From NCBI GenBank assembly GCA_035391225.1, contig DAOPKN010000073.1, positions 1 to 9,931 of the forward strand: a stretch of DNA of 9,931 bases, in the 5' to 3' direction. Under the pieces are notes generated by a model. The model was not told where the DNA came from. It saw only the letters and a list, made by a program, of their open reading frames with translations, and made no database searches. Shown one piece after another: positions 1 through 6,269 of this stretch. The position numbers and the translations under genes were made by a program. Numbering within the stretch: position 1 is the stretch's first letter; each line of letters begins with the position of its first letter. This stretch comes from DAOPKN01 sp035391225 (GTDB lineage: Bacteria > Thermotogota > Thermotogae > MWEM01).

Positions 1-46
1 TTTCGCAGGTTTTCCCCGCCAAGAGACAGCCCTTGGTGGGCGCACC

Positions 47-73
47 AAAAAAAAAGCCGCAGTGGGCTGCGGC
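47..73 (-). terminator. Rho-independent terminator, minus strand
   Basis: On the minus strand a perfect 7-bp GC-rich stem (arms 56-62 and 67-73, four-base loop 63-66) is followed at once by nine T residues, the complement of A47-A55. This is a textbook intrinsic terminator. It is the first good one downstream of both the large lipoprotein gene ending at 697 and the pseudogene at 275-526. Transcription from 4348 may therefore read through the pseudogene and stop here. The same hairpin recurs elsewhere in the window without a T tract, so this terminator may have been recruited from a dispersed repeat. Confidence 0.8.
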
Positions 74-94
74 GGTCCCAGAAGAGCTTTTCCA
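55..94 (+). repeat. Hairpin repeat, copy A
   Basis: The segment holds the hairpin GCCGCAGTGGGCTGCGGC and a tail, GGTCCCAGAAGAGCTTTTCCA. It matches copy B at 597-635 over the whole length with a few substitutions and one indel. Bases 56-80 are an exact 25-bp reverse complement of 8482-8506 at the other end of the window. The element resembles REP-type extragenic palindromes in size and form; that label is my inference from shape, not from a known family. Confidence 0.75.
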
Positions 95-274
95 GGTCTC
101 CGAGGAAATCTGTAAACGATCATCGAAAAGTGGGCCAAAAAAAGGGGAACGGGAAACGAAAAATGGACCACCCTGAGTACCGAAAAACCCCGTATACTAT
201 TGGTGAGATGAAAAACAATAGGAAGCGGGGCAAAGGAGATGCTCAAGATGGTCCACAAAGAGTATATCACAAAG

Positions 275-526
275 CTACACCGGTCCCCGGATGCTACAGG
301 AGTTTCGGTGTTCTTGTGCATCCAGGCGAAGGGCTTCCACGCGACCAGTACAACCATTGGTTGGGTTCGAGATCGTGCAACACCTTCCGAGGCTCTGACG
401 TCCAACCGGGAAGCTGTTGGAGTCCCAAGGGAATGGGGCCAATCCACACGGAGTAGAGGAAGCGGATCGAACCGGCCTCCACTTGGTCCAGCTGGTCGAG
501 GTCATCGCAAACGAAAACCCGGCACC
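275..526 (-). pseudogene. Decayed paralogue fragment of the adjacent FN3 lipoprotein gene
   Basis: Reading the minus strand from about 526 gives CRVFVCDDLDQLDQVE, which matches residues 67-82 of the large lipoprotein (YRVFVSDRLDQLDAVE). Without a break it continues as FLYSVWIGPIPLGLQ, matching FLFQVWTGPNPLELQ near residue 371, and then LEPNQWLYW against LVPNQWVYW. So about 290 residues between the two matched blocks are missing, and the join is out of register for an FN3 fold. An extra base near 344 shifts the frame. The match then resumes in the next frame (RVEALRLDAQ against RVEAISLDAQ) and ends at GPV followed by TAG (275-277), where the intact gene has TGG for Trp. There is no start codon or signal peptide. 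It is a non-functional relic, probably of a tandem paralogue. Confidence 0.85.
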
Positions 527-536
527 CCAGTGCGGC
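522..536 (-). repeat. Hairpin repeat, copy C (inverted)
   Basis: Bases 522-536 are the exact reverse complement of 598-612, GCCGCACTGGGGTGC. The copy is thus inverted relative to copy B about 60 bases away. Only the inner four-pair stem (GCAC with GTGC) is kept, because the outer arm is interrupted where homology to the lipoprotein gene begins. The pseudogene match starts at CCGGGTTTTCGT on the minus strand, directly against this hairpin, so the repeat marks a rearrangement endpoint. Confidence 0.65.
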
Positions 537-696
537 CGTTTTTTCCGGCGGACTTTCACCGCCACGTAACCGATCATGCTGGACGGACCGAAGGCGAGCC
601 GCACTGGGGTGCGGCGGTCCCAGGAGAGCTTTCCAAGAGCGTTGGAGGCTTTTTTTCCGGAATCCAGTACTGTTTAGCTATCCCAAAAATGGGAAA
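527..696. other. Hairpin-rich spacer between pseudogene and large lipoprotein gene
   Basis: No gene is seen. Besides hairpin copies C and B, the stretch has GGCGG (547-551) facing CCGCC (559-563), GCCG (535-538) facing CGGC across a T-rich loop, and TCCCA facing TGGGA near 681-693 just past the stop codon of the large gene. None has a proper T tract on the minus strand. I therefore see no strong terminator for the large gene before 73. Confidence 0.5.
597..635 (+). repeat. Hairpin repeat, copy B
   Basis: The hairpin is GCCGCAC-TGGG-GTGCGGC (598-615), a perfect 7-bp stem with the same TGGG loop as copy A. Relative to copy A the innermost pair is swapped from G-C to C-G, a compensatory double change that keeps the stem. 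The following tail, GGTCCCAGGAGAGCTTTCCA, matches the tail of copy A. A and B have the same orientation and flank the pseudogene. Confidence 0.75.
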
Positions 697-3600
697 CTAC
701 GGTAGAACGGCTGGAGCGAGGAGACCATCCCATTCCATTTGGGTGGGGGAGATTCCTCCGCTGTTTTCCTTGACCTGAACCGGATCGGATGGTTGAGACG
801 GGTTGTGGAGGCTTCCGTCGCTTCCCACGGAAAAGGGGGTTGGCTGGTCTGACGTGTTGGTCCAATTGTTGCCTGAGGTTTGGAACACCGGGGAGAAGTA
901 TTTCGTGGAGCGGTAGATGCCAGCTCCCGCGATTGCGGCCTGGTTGTTTTCCACGGTCATTTCGTTGGCTTGCAAGTTTCCCCGGTACACGAATATTCCC
1001 CCACCACAAAGCGCATTGTTGCCCGATAGAATCAAGTTGTTTGCCACGATTCCCCCGGTAAAGGAGCAACAGAAAATCCCTCCACCGTAGTTCGTGCAGC
1101 TGTTGTTGCTGATTACGGTGTTAGTGGCGGAAAGGGTGGACGTGACGCCGTTGAGGTACACTCCCCCGCCTCCCGGAGAGCTTTGTGCCTCGTTGTAGCT
1201 GATCACGCAGTTTTCCAGCCACACCACGGAGTTGTTCTCTACGTGCACCCCTCCGCCCCCTGCTTCCGCGATTGCTTTCTTAACGTTTCGGGTCACCCAC
1301 GTGTTATGGCCGTGCCAACTTCCGTTATCCAGGTGGATTCCACCCATTTGGTTGTTGCAGAGCGAAGCATCGATCGTGGTAAGGTGGGCGTTGTGCACGT
1401 CAATAACCACATCGTGGGTCACCGAATGGCCATTTTGGATTACCACGTTTTGGAGGGTTAACGAGGCTTCGTTTTGCAATTGAAAGGCAGGGCCGTCGTT
1501 TTGTTCCAGGTCGAGGACGAAGGGTTCTGGACCCTCCGAGCGAACCCAAAAGCTCGTGTCATCCATCACGATGCACGCGGCCTCGCGGAGAACCATCCCT
1601 TCCTGCACAACAATGTGGTCGCCAGCTTCTCCTGCCGCTATAGCTTGTGACAGAAGGTCGAACACCCCTTTCAAGGTTCCCTCCGTATTATCGTACAACG
1701 TAACGGTTCCCGGGCGAAGGGGGGCGAACGTCGTGAAGCTGCTCACGGTGGAGCATGCAGTGGCGCCATACGCATCCACGCTTTCCACCATCCAGTAGAA
1801 GGTGGTGGCTTCTTCCAACACCCCCGTTGCCAGTTGGGTGAGCGTGGTGGTGGCGTTCTGCGGCAATAATCCTGCATGGTTTCCCAGGTACACACGGTAT
1901 TCCACGCTTCCAACGGCCTCGCTCCATTCCAGAAGCGGGCTGAGCACCACGTCAACCTGGCAGTGGCTGGGAGAGGAAAGCGTGGTGGGGCCAGGTGTGT
2001 TGATGCATGCACAGGGTGTTTTGGTACTGGCTTCCTTTTCCACTTGTTGCAAAGATACCCAGATGGTTTCTCCGGGCTCCAGCTCCAGATCAAGCTGCAT
2101 CACGGGGTTTTGGGGGCGGGCGGAAAGGGGTTCCCCGTAGGTTTTGCTTGCCACCTCGGTTTCGCTGGCGGGGTCGGAAAACACCCGAACCACCGTGCTG
2201 TTTTCCAATTTCGCGGAACGTATTCGAACTTGGTCAAGCCCGGCATGCGCCATGATTTCTCCGGGCGCGGGGGCCGGGGTTGTTTCCCGTAACGTGGTGA
2301 AACAAAACTCTTCACTGGTGGCTTGTTGCCCGTCACTTTGCTGGGCTCGTACCTTCCAGCGGTAACAGGTGTTGGGTTGCAGCTCGCCGGTGGCATACGC
2401 GCATTGCTCTGTATGGAAGGGATCCATGGGGTACGGTTGCCCCATGGCGGCCAGGAACACTTCGTACTCGCCGAGGGATGGGTTGCGGCAGCCCTCGTTG
2501 AGGGGTTCCCCGGGTGCGGCCTGCCAACGCAAGGTAAGCAGGGTTGCCTGTTCCGAGGCACCGTCGGCGGGGGATTGGAGCCAAACGGTGGGAGGGGCGA
2601 AGAGCTGGGCTTGCGTGGAGAAGGTCCAGCGGGTGCTACTTGCCGACTGCCCGTCTTGTTGTAGGGCTTCCACCTGCCAGTGGTAGGTGGTAGCGTAGTC
2701 CAGGCCTTCGAGTTGCCAGTGGGTCTGCGTGGTGAAAAGGGGGTCGGAGAATTCTTCTCCCTGCCGGGAAAGGAAGAGGTGGAAACCGGAAATTTCCGGC
2801 TGCACGCGTAACGAGGAATTCGACTGGATTCCAGGAGTAGCTTGCCAGCTAAGTTCCAGGGATACGGCAAGATCATTCCCACCATTTCCCGGAGAGAGGA
2901 GCTGGATTTGGGGCGGAGCATACTCCCTTTGCTTGGAGTAGAATTTCCACACGGGTCCCAGGATGCTGTTTTGCTTTCGAAGGGATTGTGCGTCCAAGGA
3001 GATGGCTTCCACGCGCCAGTACACCCACTGGTTCGGAACGAGGTTTTCCAGGGTTTCAAACGGTTCAGACGACCACCGGCCCATTGGTTGGAGTTCCAGC
3101 GGGTTGGGGCCTGTCCAGACCTGGAACAGGAAAGATTCGTGGGGCTCCATTTGCCAGTGCAAGGTGAGGGGAAGCTGGCAATCCACGTTTGGGTCTCCAT
3201 CGCTGGGAAAGGGGGAAGAAGGGAAAGGAATCGAGCCCGCCACGGTCTGGAAACTGCGGATTGCCGAACGGTTTGCCCCTCCCTTTCCATCCGAAGCCAC
3301 CACGTACCAGTAGTAGGTTTTGCCTTCCGCCAATCCACCTGGTGAAAACTCGGTTTGGGGCAAACCTTCAGCGGGTCCCACCAGTTGGGTAGAAAAGGGA
3401 ACGGTGTCGAGGAAGAGCCAGTAGTGCACGCTGTCTCCATCCGGGTCAAAGGCTGGATCCCAGCAAAGGGTTTGGTCCACCGGAATGTTCGATTCCCCAT
3501 CACCTGGAGAACGAAGCCTGGGTTCACGGGGAGGTTGGTTGGCCGGGGTCCATTGGCCGTTTCCCACGATGCTTTGCCCCCCGGACAAGGTGTTTGCGGT

Positions 3601-4242
3601 TACCATCCAGAACGTTGGGGTTGCGGGAAGTCCGGAAAACTCCCAACTTGTGGCTGTGGTGGATGCGGTAGGTTGTATGTGCCGGGGAGATGTGGAAGAA
3701 ACGGATGGAAAAAGGTAAAGGTGGAATGCCACGGGGTTTTGGGGGTGGGATGGGTCGAGGAACCCAGGCCATTCGAGGGAAAAAGCGTCAGAGGAACTAC
3801 GCGTTACCAGCAGGTGGGGGTCGGGAGGCAACTGCGTGGGATCGAGTGGTCGGGGAATTCCCTCTCCTTTCACGCAGAAAGCCTGGATGGGGGAGGAAAC
3901 CTTTCGGTGTTGGGCATCGATTCGTTGCACCTTCCAAAACCATGCTCCGGGCAGGAGGTTGTCCAATTCCAGATGACATTCCCGCGTGGAAACGGGTTCC
4001 ACTGCGTCCAGCTGGTCGAGGCGATCACTCACGAAAACCCGGTAGGAAAGGTTGGCCTGGTTTTCCGAAGGGCAGGGCAGCCATTGCAGGCGCACCGTTG
4101 CATGCTCGAGCCAGGAACTGGCAAGCGGGAAAACCGGAAGAGGTGCTACCAGCGGTTCCGAGGCAACGGGAAAAAAGCTGCACGAAACCACGAAAAGGGT
4201 AAAAAGCCAAAGAAAAGCGAAGCACATGATCTTTCGAAACAT
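697..4242 (-). CDS. Large surface lipoprotein: FN3-like modules plus C-terminal beta-helix
   Basis: This is an 1181-residue exported protein. The ATG at 4242 is chosen because AAGGGGG (4248-4254) lies five bases upstream and the product opens with a lipoprotein signal peptide, MFRKIMCFAFLWLFTLFVVS, then Cys21. The frame is open further upstream, but that part would span the promoter. About seven beta-sandwich, FN3-like modules follow (roughly 35-123, 141-236, 240-335, 343-436, 442-543, 551-650 and 748-838), recognisable by repeated YxWxVxAxxxDG-type strands, with a different Glu-rich beta segment at 662-743. Residues 845-1130 form a right-handed parallel beta-helix with recurrent GGGI/GGGV and Asn-rich turns (GGGGVHVENN, GGGGVYLNG, GGGIFCC, GGGIFVY), as in polymorphic outer-membrane-protein repeats. 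No catalytic motif is evident, so adhesion, carbohydrate binding or scaffolding is likely. It is divergent from the gene at 4454. The pseudogene downstream is its relic paralogue. Confidence 0.85.
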   Translation of the reverse strand: MFRKIMCFAFLWLFTLFVVSCSFFPVASEPLVAPLPVFPLASSWLEHATVRLQWLPCPSENQANLSYRVFVSDRLDQLDAVEPVSTRECHLELDNLLPGAWFWKVQRIDAQHRKVSSPIQAFCVKGEGIPRPLDPTQLPPDPHLLVTRSSSDAFSLEWPGFLDPSHPQNPVAFHLYLFPSVSSTSPRHIQPTASTTATSWEFSGLPATPTFWMVTANTLSGGQSIVGNGQWTPANQPPREPRLRSPGDGESNIPVDQTLCWDPAFDPDGDSVHYWLFLDTVPFSTQLVGPAEGLPQTEFSPGGLAEGKTYYWYVVASDGKGGANRSAIRSFQTVAGSIPFPSSPFPSDGDPNVDCQLPLTLHWQMEPHESFLFQVWTGPNPLELQPMGRWSSEPFETLENLVPNQWVYWRVEAISLDAQSLRKQNSILGPVWKFYSKQREYAPPQIQLLSPGNGGNDLAVSLELSWQATPGIQSNSSLRVQPEISGFHLFLSRQGEEFSDPLFTTQTHWQLEGLDYATTYHWQVEALQQDGQSASSTRWTFSTQAQLFAPPTVWLQSPADGASEQATLLTLRWQAAPGEPLNEGCRNPSLGEYEVFLAAMGQPYPMDPFHTEQCAYATGELQPNTCYRWKVRAQQSDGQQATSEEFCFTTLRETTPAPAPGEIMAHAGLDQVRIRSAKLENSTVVRVFSDPASETEVASKTYGEPLSARPQNPVMQLDLELEPGETIWVSLQQVEKEASTKTPCACINTPGPTTLSSPSHCQVDVVLSPLLEWSEAVGSVEYRVYLGNHAGLLPQNATTTLTQLATGVLEEATTFYWMVESVDAYGATACSTVSSFTTFAPLRPGTVTLYDNTEGTLKGVFDLLSQAIAAGEAGDHIVVQEGMVLREAACIVMDDTSFWVRSEGPEPFVLDLEQNDGPAFQLQNEASLTLQNVVIQNGHSVTHDVVIDVHNAHLTTIDASLCNNQMGGIHLDNGSWHGHNTWVTRNVKKAIAEAGGGGVHVENNSVVWLENCVISYNEAQSSPGGGGVYLNGVTSTLSATNTVISNNSCTNYGGGIFCCSFTGGIVANNLILSGNNALCGGGIFVYRGNLQANEMTVENNQAAIAGAGIYRSTKYFSPVFQTSGNNWTNTSDQPTPFSVGSDGSLHNPSQPSDPVQVKENSGGISPTQMEWDGLLAPAVLP

Positions 4243-4347
4243 GGCAACCCCCTTACCATCCAAGGAAAAAAATTGAGGCCCATTGGCAAAATGGTATGCT
4301 TTCACGAAAGAAAAACGAGAAGCTGGTCTTGCATTTACCGCAATGCA

Positions 4348-4376
4348 ATTATAGCACAGGGTGCTCGGGAAAAGAA
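4348..4376 (-). promoter_or_regulatory. Promoter of the large lipoprotein gene
   Basis: On the minus strand a consensus -10 TATAAT occupies 4353-4348. The -35 region at 17-bp spacing (TTCTTT, 4376-4371) is poor. The expected start near 4341 leaves a leader of about 100 bases before ATG 4242. A perfect inverted repeat, AGCAC-AGG-GTGCT (4353-4365), lies in the spacer next to the -10 and could be an operator, though it is short enough to be chance. Confidence 0.5.
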
Positions 4377-4414
4377 ATTTGGTGTGGAAATGATCGAATA
4401 TCTCGCGGTTTTCA

Positions 4415-4423
4415 TGGTAAAAT
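4415..4423 (+). promoter_or_regulatory. Extended -10 promoter for the PPC-like gene
   Basis: TGG-TAAAAT is a TGn extended -10 element with five of six -10 bases matching. No -35 is evident. A start near 4430 gives a leader of about 24 bases to the TTG at 4454, with GGAGG at 4441-4445. It lies about 65 bases from the opposing promoter at 4348. Confidence 0.45.
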
Positions 4424-4453
4424 GAAAACATCTACGACACGGAGGTGTTTGTT

Positions 4454-4885
4454 TTGCGGTTCCGCTTTTTGGTTCTTCTGGGATTGGTTTGCCTTGGAAT
4501 GGTTGGCCTGGGGGTAGTGAGCGTCGATGGGATCATGGGGCGCTTGATGGAAACCATCGCGTTCACCGAAAACAATGACTGGCAGATCGTTTTCTTGCAG
4601 GTGGATAACCTGGTACAAAATCAAGTTTCCCGGCAAACGTACACGTTGCAAGCAGACAGTGGATACGTGTTGGTTGCGCTGGGAGATGGCAATCGCATCA
4701 CGGATATTGACCTGCAGGTGTATGACGATTCCGGGAAGTTGCTGGGAGAAGACAAAGACGATTCCAACGCGGCTATTGTCGAAGTGGAAACCAAGCAGCA
4801 GACCAAGGTGACCCTTTCGGTAAGCGCGTGGTCAATGGAAGCGAACGACGGCTTTTTTGCGTTGTTGATTGCCAGAACGTATTAA
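4454..4885 (+). CDS. Small exported PPC-like beta-domain protein
   Basis: This 143-residue protein has a hydrophobic N-terminus, MRFRFLVLLGLVCLGMVGLG, that serves as a signal peptide or membrane anchor. No lipobox or clear AxA cleavage site is visible. TTG at 4454 is chosen as start because GGAGG (4441-4445) lies eight bases upstream. The earlier in-frame GTG at 4445 overlaps that site and could not be used with it. Residues about 60-141 look like a bacterial pre-peptidase C-terminal (PPC) beta-sandwich: YTLQADSGYVLV, then DIDLQVYDDSGKLLGEDKDD, then a TKVTLSVSAW strand. PPC domains normally ride on secreted enzymes and are often cleaved; here the domain stands alone. The cyanophycinase starts 54 bases downstream on the same strand, so a shared role outside the cytoplasm is possible. 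The family assignment rests on pattern only. Confidence 0.75.
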   Translation: MRFRFLVLLGLVCLGMVGLGVVSVDGIMGRLMETIAFTENNDWQIVFLQVDNLVQNQVSRQTYTLQADSGYVLVALGDGNRITDIDLQVYDDSGKLLGEDKDDSNAAIVEVETKQQTKVTLSVSAWSMEANDGFFALLIARTY

Positions 4886-4899
4886 AGAAATGGTATGAT
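4869..4899 (+). promoter_or_regulatory. Candidate promoter for the cyanophycinase gene
   Basis: TGG-TATGAT (4891-4899) is an extended -10 element. TTGCCA at 4869-4874, inside the end of the upstream gene, is a possible -35, though its 19-bp spacing is long. Transcription would begin near 4906, about 34 bases before the ATG at 4940. The gene may also receive read-through from the upstream promoter, because no terminator lies between the two genes. Confidence 0.4.
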
Positions 4900-4939
4900 A
4901 GGGGCATGTGGTCCAAATCTCAAAAAGGAGAGTGGAAAA

Positions 4940-6214
4940 ATGCGAAAAATTTCCTTGCCTGTGGTTCTCGTAATGGTCTTACTGTTCGTGTGTGCAGTAT
5001 CCCTTTTCGCAGAAAGCCCCATGGTAGCTGGTAACCTCGTGATCGTCGGCGGGGGTTTGCTTCCGCAAAACGAAGTGGTGTACGGCAAGTTCTTGGAACT
5101 GGCCCAGGCTTTTCGGGGGCGGGATCGCGAACAGCTCGTGATTGGGATTGTTCCCGCGGGCAGTGCCGACCCGGTGTATTCCGCGGAAAGTTACATCGCC
5201 GATTTCGTGTCCTACGGCGCGCTGGAGCAAAACTGCCACGTGTTGCCCCTGGCGGTGAAAGATGACCGCGATACGGATGAGGATGAATCCCTCTGGGCCG
5301 ACAATGGCAATAGCCCCAAGATCGCCGCGCAGGTGCTGGAATGCGACGCCATTTGGTTCGTGGGAGGCGACCAGACACGCTACATGCGCGTGCTCTTGGA
5401 TGCAGATGGGAAGCCCACACCCGTGCTGCAAGCAATTTGGCAGGTGTACAGCGAGGGTGCTGTGCTGGGTGGAACAAGCGCGGGGGCAGCTATCATGAGC
5501 GATCCCATGCTCAGTGGAGGGACCGGTTACGGCGCCCTTGCCCAAGGTGTGACCTACGAGGATAACTACGGTATCGAAGGGGATAACCGGGTATTCCTCA
5601 CCCCAGGATTGGGATTTTTCCCAGGAGTGCTGGTGGACCAACACTTCTCGCAACGGGCGCGTTTGGGCCGGCTGGTCGTGGCCTGCGCCGACCAGGGGAT
5701 TTCCCTTGGATTCGGTATCGACGAGGACACCGCGCTGGTGGTATACAATTCCGAGGGAAGCGTGCAGGCGATCGGGGAAGGCGGTGTGACTATCGTGGAC
5801 ATGCGGGAAGCGCAATGGTCGGTCGAACCCTCCTGGAAAGTGGAGAACGCCCGCATTAGCCTGATCGAAAAGGGAGATCGCTACTCCCTACAAGACGGCA
5901 GTTTTTCGCTGATCGATGTGCGTGACACCACGCTCGGATACGAGTACTACGATGCGGATCCCTCACACAGTGAAATGAACAGCAACCTGAAGGATATCCT
6001 TACGCTCAAGCTCATCGACAACCTTTCGGAGCAAGTGGATTGCTTTACCTTCGAATGGGATGGAACAGAGCAAGGTTCGGGTTTCCTGTTCCGCTTTTCC
6101 CAGGATGCCAACTCCGAGGGCTTCTGGGGCAAGATCAACGGAAAAGAGACGTACGCCGTTTTGAACGTGCGCATGGATATCTTGCCCTTCCGCATGAAAG
6201 TGGAACTAGAGTAA
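4940..6214 (+). CDS. Secreted cyanophycinase (peptidase family S51)
   Basis: This 424-residue protein should hydrolyse cyanophycin-like Asp-Arg polymer to beta-Asp-Arg dipeptides. ATG 4940 follows AAAGGAG (4924-4930) by nine bases and begins a clear Sec signal peptide, MRKISLPVVLVMVLLFVCAV through SLFA (cleavage near residue 24). Family motifs run in order: IVGGG (35-39), WFVGGDQ (139-145), GGTSAGA (177-183) with nucleophile Ser180, DQHFSQRARLGR (233-244) and GIDEDTALVV (259-268). From memory of Synechocystis CphB, its Ser132, His174 and Glu201 correspond here to Ser180, His235 and Glu262. Its pocket residues Asp172, Gln173, Arg178, Arg180 and Arg183 correspond to Asp233, Gln234, Arg239, Arg241 and Arg244. 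The active site therefore looks complete and of cyanophycin type rather than aspartyl dipeptidase type. Residues about 295-424 extend beyond the usual core as an extra beta-rich tail of unknown role. Export suggests scavenging of external polymer, like CphE-type enzymes. Confidence 0.88.
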   Translation: MRKISLPVVLVMVLLFVCAVSLFAESPMVAGNLVIVGGGLLPQNEVVYGKFLELAQAFRGRDREQLVIGIVPAGSADPVYSAESYIADFVSYGALEQNCHVLPLAVKDDRDTDEDESLWADNGNSPKIAAQVLECDAIWFVGGDQTRYMRVLLDADGKPTPVLQAIWQVYSEGAVLGGTSAGAAIMSDPMLSGGTGYGALAQGVTYEDNYGIEGDNRVFLTPGLGFFPGVLVDQHFSQRARLGRLVVACADQGISLGFGIDEDTALVVYNSEGSVQAIGEGGVTIVDMREAQWSVEPSWKVENARISLIEKGDRYSLQDGSFSLIDVRDTTLGYEYYDADPSHSEMNSNLKDILTLKLIDNLSEQVDCFTFEWDGTEQGSGFLFRFSQDANSEGFWGKINGKETYAVLNVRMDILPFRMKVELE

Positions 6215-6224
6215 ACGAATTCCC

Positions 6225-6256
6225 GGTGCGCCGAAGTTTGGCGCACCTTTTTCTTT
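6225..6256 (+). terminator. Rho-independent terminator after the cyanophycinase gene
   Basis: GGTGCGCC (6225-6232) and GGCGCACC (6240-6247) form a perfect 8-bp stem with a seven-base loop, followed by TTTTTCTTT. It starts 10 bases after the stop codon. Its T tract runs straight into the GGATGTG ribosome-binding region of the next gene. It either ends the upstream message or acts as an attenuator for the DUF389 gene. Confidence 0.9.
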
Positions 6257-6269
6257 GGATGTGATTGCG

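Larger units (their letters stand above)
1..274. other. Left-edge non-coding region
   Basis: No convincing gene lies here. A plus-strand frame is open from base 1 to 456, but its product is Arg/Lys-rich, resembles no family I recognise and runs antisense into the pseudogene. Bases 1-46 contain a short stem (CCAAG at 20-24 with CTTGG further right), then the nine-A tract of the minus-strand terminator. Bases 95-274 are purine-rich. They contain a TATACT at 193-198 and an AAAGGAG at 232-238 that mimic plus-strand expression signals, but no believable product follows them. Confidence 0.5.

Noticed and set aside
32..47. GTGCGCCCACC on the minus strand, resembling the GUGYG 5' end of group II introns
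   Set aside because: Only about 45 bases remain before the window edge. No domain V or reverse transcriptase is visible, so the match cannot be told from chance.
1..456. Plus-strand frame open from the left edge, with a possible ATG at 130
   Set aside because: The product is Arg/Lys/Gly-rich and low in complexity, resembles no family, has no good ribosome-binding site, and runs antisense through a stretch with clear protein homology on the minus strand.
541..565. GGTGAAAGTCC on the minus strand, resembling short motifs of cobalamin riboswitches or RNase P RNA
   Set aside because: None of the surrounding conserved elements of either RNA is present. The motif lies in the hairpin-rich spacer with no downstream gene to control.
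239..778. Plus-strand frame of 179 codons preceded by AAAGGAG (232-238) and TATACT (193-198)
   Set aside because: Almost all of it is antisense to the pseudogene and the end of the large lipoprotein gene. The product looks like a reverse-strand shadow, and the -35 region is missing. The expression signals are probably chance, but RNA-seq would settle it.
2100..3527. Minus-strand frame of 475 codons inside the large lipoprotein gene
   Set aside because: It is another frame of the same strand, with a Pro/Arg/Ser-rich product. The true frame has FN3 periodicity throughout.
3355..4425. Plus-strand frame of 356 codons antisense to the start of the large lipoprotein gene
   Set aside because: The product has no recognisable domain and covers the signal peptide and promoter region of the supported minus-strand gene.
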